DNA of 40,738 bases from an uncultured Chlorobiota bacterium (lineage in GTDB: Bacteria; Bacteroidota; Bacteroidia; Bacteroidales; JAADGE01). The DNA lies in the NCBI GenBank assembly GCA_947311445.1, contig CAMZKV010000024.1, forward strand, positions 1-40,738, read 5' to 3'. The notes under the pieces are model-generated. The model saw only the letters and a program-made list of their open reading frames with translations. It was not told the origin of the DNA and did no database searches. Positions 18,709-27,673 of this stretch are shown piece by piece (the stretch's first letter is position 1; each line of letters opens with the position of its first letter). A program made the translations under genes and the position numbers.

Positions 18709-19437
18709 ATGAAAAAGATTTTTGTATTAATAATTTTATTATTCGTTTTTATAGGTTTTGGATTTTCACAAACAAAGAAAGTTCAAAATTTAATAAATAG
18801 TGATTATCAAAAAATTCATTTTGGATTTACAATTGGGCTTAATACTGCTGATTTTTATATTAGAAATTCAGACTCTTTTTTTGATACTCTTCAAATAAAA
18901 GAAGTTTACAGTATTGAGAACAAACAACAGCCAGGCTTTCATCTTGGTCCTATTTCAGATTTAAGACTTGGTAAAAATTTCAATTTAAGACTTCTAATTA
19001 ATTTAACTTTTGTACAAAGAGATTTAGAATATGTTTTGTTAAAAGAAAACTCACTTGGGGAAAAGTATTTTGACAATCATACTATGAAAATTTCTTCTAC
19101 ATTTATTGAACTTCCTCTTTTATTGAAATATAATTCAAAAAGAATTAATAACTATAAGGTTTATGTTATAGGAGGAATTAATCCAAAAATGGATTTGGCA
19201 GTTAAAAAAAAGATACCAGAAGAAAAAATGCCAATGATTCGTTTATCTCAACCTAATATTTACGGAGAAATTGGAGCAGGAGTAGATTTTTACTTGCCTT
19301 ACTTTAAGTTTTCTCCTGAATTAAAAATGGGAGTTGGTTTTAATAATATGGTTGTTCCTGACAATACTGAATATTCAAAAGCTATAAAATATCTTAGGTC
19401 AAAGATATTTATGCTATCCTTTCATTTTTCTGGCTAA
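18709..19437 (+). CDS. porT: Type IX secretion protein PorT (SprT)
   Basis: A 242-residue outer-membrane beta-barrel protein with signal peptide MKKIFVLIILLFVFIGFGFSQ. Diagnostic PorT phrases are 'KIHFGFTIGLNTADFYI' near the start, 'PGFHLGPISDLRLGKNFNLR', 'STFIELPLLLKYNSKRINNY', 'GAGVDFYLPYFKFSPELKMG' and the end 'LRSKIFMLSFHF'. PorT is required for type IX secretion in Bacteroidota. The ATG at 18709 is preferred over an in-frame codon at 18637 because it begins the signal peptide. Divergent from the EF-G gene. Its presence fits the sorting-tail proteins at 3512-4330 and 30593-40738, which would be cargo of the system. Confidence 0.85.
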   Translation: MKKIFVLIILLFVFIGFGFSQTKKVQNLINSDYQKIHFGFTIGLNTADFYIRNSDSFFDTLQIKEVYSIENKQQPGFHLGPISDLRLGKNFNLRLLINLTFVQRDLEYVLLKENSLGEKYFDNHTMKISSTFIELPLLLKYNSKRINNYKVYVIGGINPKMDLAVKKKIPEEKMPMIRLSQPNIYGEIGAGVDFYLPYFKFSPELKMGVGFNNMVVPDNTEYSKAIKYLRSKIFMLSFHFSG

Positions 19438-19576
19438 TAGCTCATCTTTTTATTGGAACATTTTTTATTTTTGTTTAATTATTTTTTGTGAATGATTGTG
19501 TTGTAAAGAATATTTATTTTCTTTGTAGAATAATAAATAAATACAACTCAAACTAAAATCTGAATAATTAAGAAAT

Positions 19577-19930
19577 ATGATGATCCAAGTTTTAAAGTCT
19601 AAAATTCATAGAGTAACTGTTACAGGTGCTGATTTGAATTATGTTGGAAGTATTACTATTGATGAAGCAATTATGAATGCTGCAAACCTTATTGTAGGAG
19701 AGAAAGTTCAGATTGTAAATAATAATAATGGTGAGCGTCTTGAAACTTATGTTATAAGAGGCGAAAAAAATTCAGGGAAAATAGAACTTAATGGTGCTGC
19801 TGCCAGAAAAGTTCAGCCAGGAGATGTAATAATTATATTTTCATTTGCAATGATGGATTTTGAAGATGCTAAAAAGTTTGAACCATGGGTTGTGTTTCCC
19901 GATACAGATACAAATAGACTTATTGATTAA
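19577..19930 (+). CDS. panD: Aspartate 1-decarboxylase
   Basis: A 117-residue pyruvoyl enzyme that makes beta-alanine for pantothenate and coenzyme A. The self-cleavage site is present: G24-S25 in '[14 protein letters not shown]'; cleavage turns Ser25 into the catalytic pyruvoyl group. Counting from the first of two methionines puts this serine at 25 exactly as in E. coli, supporting that start. '[20 protein letters not shown]' and '[12 protein letters not shown]' complete the double-psi barrel. A weak promoter pair (TTG at 19496, 19 bp, TTTCTTTG at 19518-19525) lies upstream and a terminator downstream, so it is probably monocistronic; no other pantothenate gene is nearby. Confidence 0.96.
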   Translation: MMIQVLKSKIHRVTVTGADLNYVGSITIDEAIMNAANLIVGEKVQIVNNNNGERLETYVIRGEKNSGKIELNGAAARKVQPGDVIIIFSFAMMDFEDAKKFEPWVVFPDTDTNRLID

Positions 19931-19955
19931 TTAAAATAAAACCTTATAAATAATT

Positions 19956-19986
19956 AGCACTTTCAAAATTGAAAGTGCTTTTTTTA
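19956..19986 (+). terminator. Intrinsic terminator after panD
   Basis: AGCACTTTCAA and TTGAAAGTGCT form a perfect stem with a minimal loop, followed by eight T. Confidence 0.88.
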
Positions 19987-20298
19987 TTACTAAAACCCAT
20001 TTTACACAATAAAACTTTCTATTCCATACTAAAATTCCGGTAAAATATGTTGCTCAAGAAAATAAATAACACAAACTTGATTTGATATTTATTCTTAATA
20101 TATACTTTTTCTTTTCAGAATACTTTGTTAAAAACCTTTTCATGGGAACTTCTGATAATTATATACAATTGCATGGTTTGTTACCTATTTTTCGAAAAAA
20201 TTTCATGAATAATACTAGATAAACAACATTTTAATAAAATAAATACAAAAAAATGCCAATATTATTAACATATAAATATATATTTTACTTCGTTTTGT
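19987..20298. other. Intergenic stretch with no gene seen
   Basis: About 310 bases between the panD terminator and the radA promoter box. It is AT-rich, and I see no coding frame, RNA fold or repeat worth naming. A short plus-strand frame beginning at 20253 overlaps radA out of frame and is not a gene. Confidence 0.6.
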
Positions 20299-20306
20299 TA
20301 CTTTTG
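20299..20306 (+). promoter_or_regulatory. Bacteroidota -7 box giving a near-leaderless radA
   Basis: TACTTTTG matches TAnnTTTG and ends only 8 bases before the radA ATG, so the mRNA should begin almost at the start codon. Confidence 0.6.
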
Positions 20307-20314
20307 CTATTATT

Positions 20315-21676
20315 ATGGCAAAAATTAAAACAGCATATATCTGTCAGAACTGTGGAAACAGAGAAGCAAAATGGATTGGACAATGTTCCGTTTGCAAAGA
20401 ATGGAACACTTTTGAAGAAGAAGTTTTGGAAAAAGAAAATAGCATCCTTTCAAATTCAACTAAAAAAATTGCTGCAAAACCACAACTTATAAAAGACATT
20501 ACTTTTGCTAAAGAAACTAGAATTAATACTCTTAATAATGAATTTAACAGAGTTTTAGGGGGCGGTTTAGTACTTGGGTCAATAGTTTTGATAGGAGGAG
20601 AGCCGGGAATAGGAAAATCAACATTGGCATTGCAAATTGCTGCCAATTTAAACACATATAAAACACTCTATGTTTCTGGTGAAGAAAGTTTGCAACAAAT
20701 AAAACTTAGAGCAGAAAGAATTGCTTCCGGTGAAAATAATTGCTATGTATTGAGTGAAACTCGCTTAGAAGCAATTTTAAGAAATGCAGAGGCTCTTAAT
20801 CCGGATATAATTGTAATTGATTCAATTCAAACAATTTCTACACAGAAAACAGACTCTTCTCCCGGAAGTGTTACCCAAATAAGAGATTGCACAACAGAAA
20901 TCTTAAAATATGCAAAAGAAAACAACAAACCGGTAATTTTAATAGGACATATAAACAAAGAAGGAAACCTTGCCGGTCCAAAAGTTTTAGAACATATTGT
21001 AGATACAGTTCTTCAATTTGAAGGAGACAGAAATCATTTATACAGAATTATTAGAGCAACAAAAAACAGGTTTGGTTCAACATCTGAAATCGGCATTTTT
21101 GAAATGAACAATAAAGGACTACGAGAAGTTTCAAACCCTTCGGAAATGCTACTTTCACAAAACTCTGAAAACATGAGTGGAGTTGCTGTTTCTGCAACTA
21201 TTGAAGGAATAAGACCTTTTTTAATTGAAGTTCAAGCTCTAGTAAGCACAGCTGCATATGGTACCCCTCAAAGAAGTTCTATGGGTTTCAATGTCAGGAG
21301 GTTAAATATGTTGCTTGCAGTTCTTGAAAAAAGAGCTAATTTTAAACTTGCAACAAAAGATGTGTTTTTAAATATTGCAGGAGGACTAAAAGTTGATGAT
21401 CCGGGAACAGATTTATCGGTTGTTTGCTCTGTCTTATCTTCCGACATAAACATTGCTTTACCAAAGGATGTTTGTTTTGCAGGAGAAATAGGACTTTCAG
21501 GGGAAATAAGACCAGTTACACGCATTGAACAAAGGGTTGCTGAGGCAGCAAAACTAGGTTTTAAAAAAATCTATATTTCAAAATTTAACAAAAAAGGGAT
21601 AAATTTTTCAAAATTTAAAATTGAAGTTTATGGAGCATCAAAAGTTGAAGAGGTTTTTAGAGCTTTATTCAAATAA
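20315..21676 (+). CDS. radA: DNA repair protein RadA (Sms)
   Basis: A 453-residue RecA-related helicase that extends branches during homologous recombination. It has an N-terminal zinc finger (C10, C13, C24, C27), Walker A 'GGEPGIGKST', the RadA signature KNRFG in 'ATKNRFGSTSEIGIFEM', and a C-terminal Lon-like domain ('FLNIAGGLKVDDPGTDLSVV', 'GEIGLSGEIRPV', 'RVAEAAKLGFKKIYI'). Length and order are standard. The start follows a promoter box by 8 bases. Its stop codon directly abuts the stop of the convergent SH3b gene, with no base between them. Confidence 0.96.
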   Translation: MAKIKTAYICQNCGNREAKWIGQCSVCKEWNTFEEEVLEKENSILSNSTKKIAAKPQLIKDITFAKETRINTLNNEFNRVLGGGLVLGSIVLIGGEPGIGKSTLALQIAANLNTYKTLYVSGEESLQQIKLRAERIASGENNCYVLSETRLEAILRNAEALNPDIIVIDSIQTISTQKTDSSPGSVTQIRDCTTEILKYAKENNKPVILIGHINKEGNLAGPKVLEHIVDTVLQFEGDRNHLYRIIRATKNRFGSTSEIGIFEMNNKGLREVSNPSEMLLSQNSENMSGVAVSATIEGIRPFLIEVQALVSTAAYGTPQRSSMGFNVRRLNMLLAVLEKRANFKLATKDVFLNIAGGLKVDDPGTDLSVVCSVLSSDINIALPKDVCFAGEIGLSGEIRPVTRIEQRVAEAAKLGFKKIYISKFNKKGINFSKFKIEVYGASKVEEVFRALFK

Positions 21677-22555
21677 TTATTTTTTTTCTTGCTCAAAATA
21701 TTCAAACTCTTTCCCGTTATAAATCATCAGTTTCGGAATATCATTAAATGATTTATCTCTATTAGTACCTATAAGAATACCGTCAGTACTTGTTCTTTGG
21801 ATACTATCTTTTAAAAACATTTTTTTTCTTTTTGGTATATGTTTTATAAATTGAAAATCATGTTTTAAATAGCGAAAAGTTATTAAACTGCCGTATTGCT
21901 CTTTTGTATCATTTTCAATATTAAGTAAAATTAATTTTCTGTTACCGGTTTTAATATTAGTAATTATAAAAGCTGCATCTCTTTTATTATCACCATTATA
22001 GTCTCCATAACAAAAAGTATTGAACTGAGAAGTTTTATCTTCGGCAAAAATTTGCCAAATTTCTCTGTCATCATCTTTCCCATATAATTTATCTCGTTTT
22101 TCCTTAGGAATTTTTGAAGTAAAACCATTCTGCTTTAAATATTTAGAAATTGCTTTTCTATATTTTACAGAATATATTAATTCTTTTGCATTATCATTCC
22201 CAAACATGCCTTCAATTGTGTAAAAAGTTTCAGGCAAAACTAAATATTTAAAATACATATAACCCTTTTTTTCTCCTACCGAAACTTCCGCCCAATCATT
22301 ATCAAATACCTTATAAACTTTTACCTCTGTTCCAAAAGAATAATGCCCGATTACGTATGCATCCATGCTCTTATCCGATCGAATATTTAACTCTTCGCTA
22401 ATAATAATCATAGTTTCAGCAGACAAATCTTTTTTTATTACTTTTATAACAGGTCCTAGCAAAAGATAAACTATAAAAACAAAAGGAATAATTCCAAACA
22501 AGATTCCACTTACAAAAACTGCTTTACTTTTTAAAGATTTTTTTGATTTTTTCAT
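21677..22555 (-). CDS. Membrane-anchored SH3b-domain protein
   Basis: A 292-residue protein. A basic N-terminus (MKKSKKSLKSK) precedes one hydrophobic segment at about 12-38, so the bulk is periplasmic. Residues about 45-107 form a bacterial SH3 domain ('ISEELNIRSDKSMDAYVIGH', 'VKVYKVFDNDWAEVSVGEKK', 'GYMYFKYLV'), usually a peptidoglycan- or peptide-binding module. Further on, 'CYGDYNGDNKRDAAFIIT' looks like one FG-GAP/VCBS-type calcium-loop repeat, followed by a beta-rich end. I do not recognise the full architecture as a named family. It converges on radA with abutting stops. Confidence 0.65.
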   Translation of the reverse strand: MKKSKKSLKSKAVFVSGILFGIIPFVFIVYLLLGPVIKVIKKDLSAETMIIISEELNIRSDKSMDAYVIGHYSFGTEVKVYKVFDNDWAEVSVGEKKGYMYFKYLVLPETFYTIEGMFGNDNAKELIYSVKYRKAISKYLKQNGFTSKIPKEKRDKLYGKDDDREIWQIFAEDKTSQFNTFCYGDYNGDNKRDAAFIITNIKTGNRKLILLNIENDTKEQYGSLITFRYLKHDFQFIKHIPKRKKMFLKDSIQRTSTDGILIGTNRDKSFNDIPKLMIYNGKEFEYFEQEKK

Positions 22556-22585
22556 TAAAAATGACTGTTAAAATTATTTTTATGG

Positions 22586-22593
22586 TAAATTTG
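22586..22593 (+). promoter_or_regulatory. Bacteroidota -7 box for the SpoIIE phosphatase gene
   Basis: TAAATTTG matches TAnnTTTG, 61 bases before the ATG at 22655, in the divergent gap with the SH3b gene. Confidence 0.45.
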
Positions 22594-22654
22594 CTTTGTC
22601 CAAATTACTATAATAATTTTTTACTGCAAAATTTTATTTATAAACAATAGAATA

Positions 22655-23773
22655 ATGAGAATGAAAGTTTTGGGTTTTATCCCTATCACAAAAAATCAAT
22701 TCATAATATTTGAAACAATATTCTTTTCATTCTTTTTTTTATTAACGGTTTTTTTGTTTTCATACAAATTTCCTATTTATATTGAAGACCCTGTGGTTTT
22801 ATTTCATTCTAAATATTTAAAATATGTAACATTAGTACTTAGCTTTCTAGTTGTTATCGAGACTCAATATTATTTGAACAGATTTATAAGTAAACAACTT
22901 GAACTTAATGAAAAGCAAAAAAGCAAAATTGAGTTTCAGAATAAAGAAATAAAAGAACAAAATATTGAAATAACAAAAAGTATTAAATATGCAGGAAGAA
23001 TACAAGAAGCAATACTTCCTTCGCAAGAAGAACTTCGCAAAAAACTAGATTATTTTATTTTATATAAACCAAAAGATATTGTAAGTGGCGATTATTATTG
23101 GTTTTCAGAAAAACACAACAAATTGGTTGTTGTTACCGCAGATTCAACAGGGCATGGTGTTCCGGGAGCCTTTATGAGTATTCTGGGAATTTCTTCATTA
23201 AATGAAATTATTAATGAAACAAAGGAATGTTTAAATTCTGACGAAATTCTTAACCGTTTAAGAAAAAGAATAATAAATTCATTAAAACACGAAAATGAAG
23301 ACTTGGTTTCTGAGGCAGGAATGGATTTAGCAATAATTATTTTTGATAAAGAGCGAAAAGAAATTCAATTTTCAGGAGCAAAAAACCCGCTTTTTCTTAT
23401 CAGAAATATTAATTCAGAAAAACTAAAAGCAAAAAGAACATCCAAAACAACTGTAAATGACCAATATGAGCTATACCATATAAAACCGGACAAAATGCCC
23501 ATTGGTAAATACCCCATAATGAAACCTTTTTCAAAAGAAACAATTAAACTTCTTGAAAATGACACTCTTTATCTTTTTTCGGATGGTTTTATTGACCAAT
23601 ATGGTGGAAACTCCGGCAAAAAATTAATGACAAAAAGATTTAAAGAATTATTGCTTAAGATTCAAGATAAAAATATGGATGAACAAAAAGACACATTAAA
23701 TAAAGCTTTAAATAAATGGAAAAACGATAATGACCAGACCGATGATATTATTATTTTTGGGATTAGGATTTAA
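22655..23773 (+). CDS. Membrane SpoIIE/PP2C-type protein phosphatase
   Basis: A 372-residue protein with two membrane helices (about 14-36 and 56-76) joined by a short loop, a coiled-coil (80-118) and a SpoIIE-type serine phosphatase domain (135-372). Metal-binding aspartates are visible in SGDYYWF (D146), 'TADSTGHGVPGAFMS' (D163), SDGFIDQYGG and DNDQTDD. The connector 'YAGRIQEAILPSQEEL' is the usual lead-in to this domain. Such enzymes dephosphorylate anti-sigma-factor antagonists in partner-switching regulation. There is no TPR or CHASE sensor, unlike many Bacteroidota relatives, and no STAS or kinase partner gene lies in the window. Two possible starts (22655, 22661) differ by two residues. 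Confidence 0.88.
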   Translation: MRMKVLGFIPITKNQFIIFETIFFSFFFLLTVFLFSYKFPIYIEDPVVLFHSKYLKYVTLVLSFLVVIETQYYLNRFISKQLELNEKQKSKIEFQNKEIKEQNIEITKSIKYAGRIQEAILPSQEELRKKLDYFILYKPKDIVSGDYYWFSEKHNKLVVVTADSTGHGVPGAFMSILGISSLNEIINETKECLNSDEILNRLRKRIINSLKHENEDLVSEAGMDLAIIIFDKERKEIQFSGAKNPLFLIRNINSEKLKAKRTSKTTVNDQYELYHIKPDKMPIGKYPIMKPFSKETIKLLENDTLYLFSDGFIDQYGGNSGKKLMTKRFKELLLKIQDKNMDEQKDTLNKALNKWKNDNDQTDDIIIFGIRI

Positions 23774-23786
23774 AATTATTTCTTTT

Positions 23787-24773
23787 CTAAATCAAACTTA
23801 TACTAAACCCCGTAAACCTAAAATCGTCGGTATTCCTAAATTGTCCATGCGGATTTATTCCTTGATAATGCCTTAAGAAAAAACCAATATTCCTATATGT
23901 TTTTTTTGATGTTTTAAGAACCCATCCAAAATACATATTAAATCCCCAAGCTCTAGTTTCAGAAATGTGTTCATCATAACTAAATTTTACCCTGTTTCTT
24001 GCTTCAAAAGAAAAAATATTATTCCATTTTTTTGATGCTAAAAAACCTGTTGTTCTTTGGTAGTTTACAACAAAATAATACTCTGCTGTTTTTTTGCTCT
24101 TTGGAACCGTTGCACCTTTAACTTCAAGACTATCAGCAAAATAATAACCATCTTTTATTGTCCACAAGTTTTGAATTCCGGCTTTAAAAGAGAAAACATT
24201 ATCTTTTAAAGTATCAGGATCATTTATTGTTAGTGCCAAATCCCATGCTTCGTAAGAAATATTTATTCTTTTAAAATTCGGGATAGTATTATAGCCGTGT
24301 ATTGCAAATTCATCGCCAATATGAGTGCTTTCGTGAAACCATGGAGTTAAATTTACAGATATATTTTTAAAGTATTTATTATTATTGAAGGGATAAGAAA
24401 TAAATTTTATTTTTGACCCAAACCAATAATCTACATTTATAACAGGTGCAGATTTTTTATTAAACATATCTGTAAGAACTGTTGTTCCTGCTTGCCAACT
24501 GTACGTTAATTTATAATTCTTATTTAAGAACGACAAAATATTTATATCATATCCCAAGTGATTTTCCGTAAAAGGAGAACTAATTTCATCATTAAAATAA
24601 TAATTCTCATCAATTTTATTTAAATACCCAAATTCAATTTTTATTTGGGAACTTCTTATTTCAGATATGAAATTTTTACCGTAACTAACACTTTCAAAAA
24701 AAGTAAATTGCTTTTGAGCATAAATATTTGCAGGAAAAAGCAAAATGATTAATATTTTAAATAATTTTGGCAC
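23787..24773 (-). CDS. Predicted outer-membrane protein, DUF1207-like
   Basis: A 328-residue protein with signal peptide (MPKLFKILIILLFPANIYAQ) and alternating hydrophobic/polar strands ending in 'FRFTGFSISLI', a C-terminal aromatic/aliphatic strand as in outer-membrane barrels. The phrase 'PWFHESTHIGDEFAIHGYN' recalls the HxSxHxGDE motif of DUF1207 proteins, so I offer that family with modest confidence. The many Tyr/Trp/Phe residues fit a membrane barrel. It is divergent from the second S41 peptidase gene with only 25 bases between start codons, so the two must share or overlap regulatory DNA. Function unknown. Confidence 0.55.
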   Translation of the reverse strand: MPKLFKILIILLFPANIYAQKQFTFFESVSYGKNFISEIRSSQIKIEFGYLNKIDENYYFNDEISSPFTENHLGYDINILSFLNKNYKLTYSWQAGTTVLTDMFNKKSAPVINVDYWFGSKIKFISYPFNNNKYFKNISVNLTPWFHESTHIGDEFAIHGYNTIPNFKRINISYEAWDLALTINDPDTLKDNVFSFKAGIQNLWTIKDGYYFADSLEVKGATVPKSKKTAEYYFVVNYQRTTGFLASKKWNNIFSFEARNRVKFSYDEHISETRAWGFNMYFGWVLKTSKKTYRNIGFFLRHYQGINPHGQFRNTDDFRFTGFSISLI

Positions 24774-24798
24774 GTAAATCGTATTTTATAAACTAGGA

Positions 24799-26427
24799 AT
24801 GAAAAAACAAAGTTATAAATTATTTATATTATTAGTACTCTTTCTATTAAAACTTAACTATAGTTCTGCTCAAACCGAACAAGATCAAGTTTATAAGTTT
24901 ACTCAAGTTCTAGATTTAATTAACAAACATTATGTTGATAGTGTAAAAAATTCAGAACTTGTTAAATCTGCAATTATTGCAAGTCTAAAAGAGCTAGACC
25001 CACATTCTGTTTATTTCGACAAAGAAGAACTTGAAGAATTGAACAGAGGATTGAAAGGTAGTTTTGTAGGAATAGGAATTACTTATGATATAATAAACGA
25101 TACCGTTTTAGTGCTTTCGGTTATTGAAAATGGACCATCTGAAAATGCTGGTATTCTAGCAGGAGACAGAATTATTAAAGTTGAAAATAAGTTAATTGCC
25201 GGAACCGGTATTGATGATGATAAACTGAAAAGACTTTTAACAGGTAAGAAAAAAACAAATGTTAGTGTTTTTGTAAAACGCTACGAACAAGCTGAATTAA
25301 AGAAAATTACGATTACAAGAGATAAAATTCCTGTCAATAGCATTGATGCTGCTTATAATGTTTCTGATAAAATTACATATATAAAACTAAATCGTTTTTC
25401 TGCAACTTCTATAAAGGAATTTAAAAAAGCAACTGAAGAGCTTTCTTTTTCAAACTCAAAAAAACTAATTTTAGATTTAAGAAATAATACCGGAGGATAT
25501 TTATATGTTTCAGTAAAGTTATTAGAGAACTTTCTTAAAAAAAACACTCCTGTACTTTTTACCAAAGGGGTTCATAATCCCAAAAAAGAATATAAAACAC
25601 AGATAAACGGAAAGTTTCGCAATTCAAATTTAATAATTTTAATAAATGAAGCCTCAGCATCGGCTAGTGAAATTGTAAGTGGTGCAATTCAAGATATTGA
25701 CAGGGGAGTTATTGTAGGCAGACGCTCATACGGAAAAGGTTTGGTTCAAAAACCATATTATTTAGTTGATGGCTCTATGATAAGGCTAACTATTGCAAAA
25801 TACTATACCCCTTCCGGTAGAAACATTCAAAAGCCCTATGACAAAGGTTTTGAAAAATATAACGCTGACCTAACGAATAGATTGGACAATGGAGAAATGA
25901 TGTTCAAAGATAGTATAAAACAAAACGATTCTTTAAAATTTTATACTCTAAACAGCAAGAGACTAATATATGGTGGAGGAGGAATAATGCCAGACGTTTT
26001 TGTAAAATTAGACACATCTGAATACCCTCAGTTTTATAAAGAGCATTTACAATCTCGAAAAATTAATGAATTTATACATTTGTATGTTGCATCACACAGA
26101 AAGTTTTTTAAAACTGCATTTTTAAATTTCAATGAGTATAAAAACAACTATAAAATTGATTTGCATTTTACAGAAAAACTAATTTCATATTTGTACAAAA
26201 ACAATATAAAAGAAGATATTATAATTGACAAAGCAAAAATTTTAAATAATAACAGTTCAGTTAATTTACATTTGAAAGCTTTAATTGCTTATGATTTTTT
26301 TGGGGAAAACGAGTATTATAAAATAATTAACCAAAAAGACAAAGCAATTTTAAAAGCAATTGAAATATTGAATAATAAAAAAGAATATTCTAACATTTTG
26401 TATGGTAATATTATTAGAAAAAACTAA
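24799..26427 (+). CDS. S41 carboxyl-terminal processing peptidase, second copy
   Basis: A 542-residue paralogue of the S41 peptidase at 6765-8408. The N-terminus is a signal peptide (hydrophobic 8-20, SSAQ near 25) rather than a membrane anchor, so it is probably soluble in the periplasm. The PDZ domain spans about 85-165 ('GILAGDRIIKVENKLIAGTG'), followed by LRNNTGGYLYVS and the catalytic dyad S288 (SASASEI) and K313 (GRRSYGKGLVQ), spaced 25 residues as in Prc. The C-terminal part keeps the 'GGGGIMPDVFVKLDTSEYP' region seen in the first copy. It converges on the acyl-CoA dehydrogenase gene with two bases between stops. Confidence 0.93.
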   Translation: MKKQSYKLFILLVLFLLKLNYSSAQTEQDQVYKFTQVLDLINKHYVDSVKNSELVKSAIIASLKELDPHSVYFDKEELEELNRGLKGSFVGIGITYDIINDTVLVLSVIENGPSENAGILAGDRIIKVENKLIAGTGIDDDKLKRLLTGKKKTNVSVFVKRYEQAELKKITITRDKIPVNSIDAAYNVSDKITYIKLNRFSATSIKEFKKATEELSFSNSKKLILDLRNNTGGYLYVSVKLLENFLKKNTPVLFTKGVHNPKKEYKTQINGKFRNSNLIILINEASASASEIVSGAIQDIDRGVIVGRRSYGKGLVQKPYYLVDGSMIRLTIAKYYTPSGRNIQKPYDKGFEKYNADLTNRLDNGEMMFKDSIKQNDSLKFYTLNSKRLIYGGGGIMPDVFVKLDTSEYPQFYKEHLQSRKINEFIHLYVASHRKFFKTAFLNFNEYKNNYKIDLHFTEKLISYLYKNNIKEDIIIDKAKILNNNSSVNLHLKALIAYDFFGENEYYKIINQKDKAILKAIEILNNKKEYSNILYGNIIRKN

Positions 26428-26429
26428 AC

Positions 26430-27569
26430 TTATTTTAAAATTTCCCTTGAAATCACAATTTGCTGAATTTCAGAAGTTCCTTCATATATCTGTGTTAGTT
26501 TTGCCTCTCTCATAAGCCTTTCAACATGGTATTCTTTCACATAACCGTATCCTCCATGAATTTGCACTGCTTCAGTTGTAACAAACATGGCATTTTCAGC
26601 AGCAATATATTTAGCACTTGCACTTGCCAAATTATAATTTTTGTGCTGGTCTTTAAGCCAAGCAGCTTTATAAACCATATTTCTTGCAGATTCTGTTCTA
26701 ATTTGCATTTCTGCAAGTTTAAAAGCAATTGCTTGGTGTTCAGAAATGAATTTTCCAAATGCTTTTCTTTCTTTTGAATACTTAATTGACAAGTCTAATG
26801 CTCCTTGCGAAATGCCTAATGCTTGTGCAGCAATGCCAATTCTTCCTCCGTTTAAAGACAACAAAGCAAGTTTAAATCCAAAGCCATCTTCTCCAATTCT
26901 GTTTTCTTTTGGAACTTTTACATCGGTAAACATAAGTGAGTGGGTATGAGAACCTCTTAATCCCATTTTGTTTTCCATTGGACCAAGTTCAAAACCTTCC
27001 CAAGATTTTTCAACAATAAAAGCATTTATACCTCTGTGTCCTTTTTCAGGATGCGTCTGAGCAATAACAATAAAATAATCTGCAATTGCTGCATTTGAAA
27101 TCCAATTTTTTGTTCCATTTAGAAGATAATAATCATCCTTTTCAACTGCAGTTGTTCGTTGCTTAGTAGCATCAGAACCTGCCTCTGGTTCAGAAAGTGC
27201 AAAAGCACCTATTTTTTTTCCGCTTGCCATCGGAACTAAATATTTTTTCTTTATATATTCGCTTCCATAATGTTCTAATCCCCAATTAACCAGCGAGTTT
27301 TGTATTGACATTACAACCGACGCAGATGCATCAATTTTAGACAATTCCTCAATTGCAAGAACGTAAGAAATGGTATCCATTCCTTCTCCTCCGTATTTTG
27401 AGTCTGTCATCATTCCCATAAAACCTAAATCTTGCATTTTTTTTATCTGCTCAAGTGGTTCTATGTTATTATCATCACGTTCGATAACACCAGAGAGTAA
27501 TTCTGTGCGAGCAAAATCTTTTGCTGCTTGTTTAATCATTAATTGTTCTTCGGAAAAACTGAAATCCAT
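26430..27569 (-). CDS. Acyl-CoA dehydrogenase (short/medium-chain type)
   Basis: A 379-residue flavoenzyme that introduces the alpha-beta double bond in acyl-CoA, passing electrons to ETF. Motifs: FAD/substrate segment 'FALSEPEAGSDATKQRTTA', 'YLLNGTKNWISNAAIADYF', 'MGLRGSHTHSLMFTDVKVP', and 'EAVQIHGGYGYVKEYHVER' near the end. E363 in 'IYEGTSEIQ' occupies the position of the catalytic base in the short- and medium-chain enzymes. Length is standard. No ETF, thiolase or hydratase gene is adjacent, so fatty-acid, butyrate or amino-acid use cannot be decided. A TATATTTG box lies 26 bases upstream. Confidence 0.93.
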   Translation of the reverse strand: MDFSFSEEQLMIKQAAKDFARTELLSGVIERDDNNIEPLEQIKKMQDLGFMGMMTDSKYGGEGMDTISYVLAIEELSKIDASASVVMSIQNSLVNWGLEHYGSEYIKKKYLVPMASGKKIGAFALSEPEAGSDATKQRTTAVEKDDYYLLNGTKNWISNAAIADYFIVIAQTHPEKGHRGINAFIVEKSWEGFELGPMENKMGLRGSHTHSLMFTDVKVPKENRIGEDGFGFKLALLSLNGGRIGIAAQALGISQGALDLSIKYSKERKAFGKFISEHQAIAFKLAEMQIRTESARNMVYKAAWLKDQHKNYNLASASAKYIAAENAMFVTTEAVQIHGGYGYVKEYHVERLMREAKLTQIYEGTSEIQQIVISREILK

Positions 27570-27595
27570 CTTGTTTAACTTTATTATTAAAAATA

Positions 27596-27603
27596 CAAAT
27601 ATA
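27596..27603 (-). promoter_or_regulatory. Bacteroidota -7 box for the acyl-CoA dehydrogenase gene
   Basis: On the minus strand TATATTTG matches TAnnTTTG and ends 26 bases before the ATG at 27569. Confidence 0.5.
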
Positions 27604-27673
27604 ATAATTTTAAACTAAAATAAAAAATCTACATATGTCTGAATTTCAATTTATTACAACACTTTTTTATTGT

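Noticed and set aside
19931-20314. A riboswitch or small RNA between panD and radA
   Set aside because: Apart from the panD terminator and the radA promoter box I see no conserved fold or motif.
20253-20492. A 79-codon plus-strand frame before and within radA
   Set aside because: It overlaps the radA zinc-finger region out of frame and its tail is merely a shifted reading of that region.
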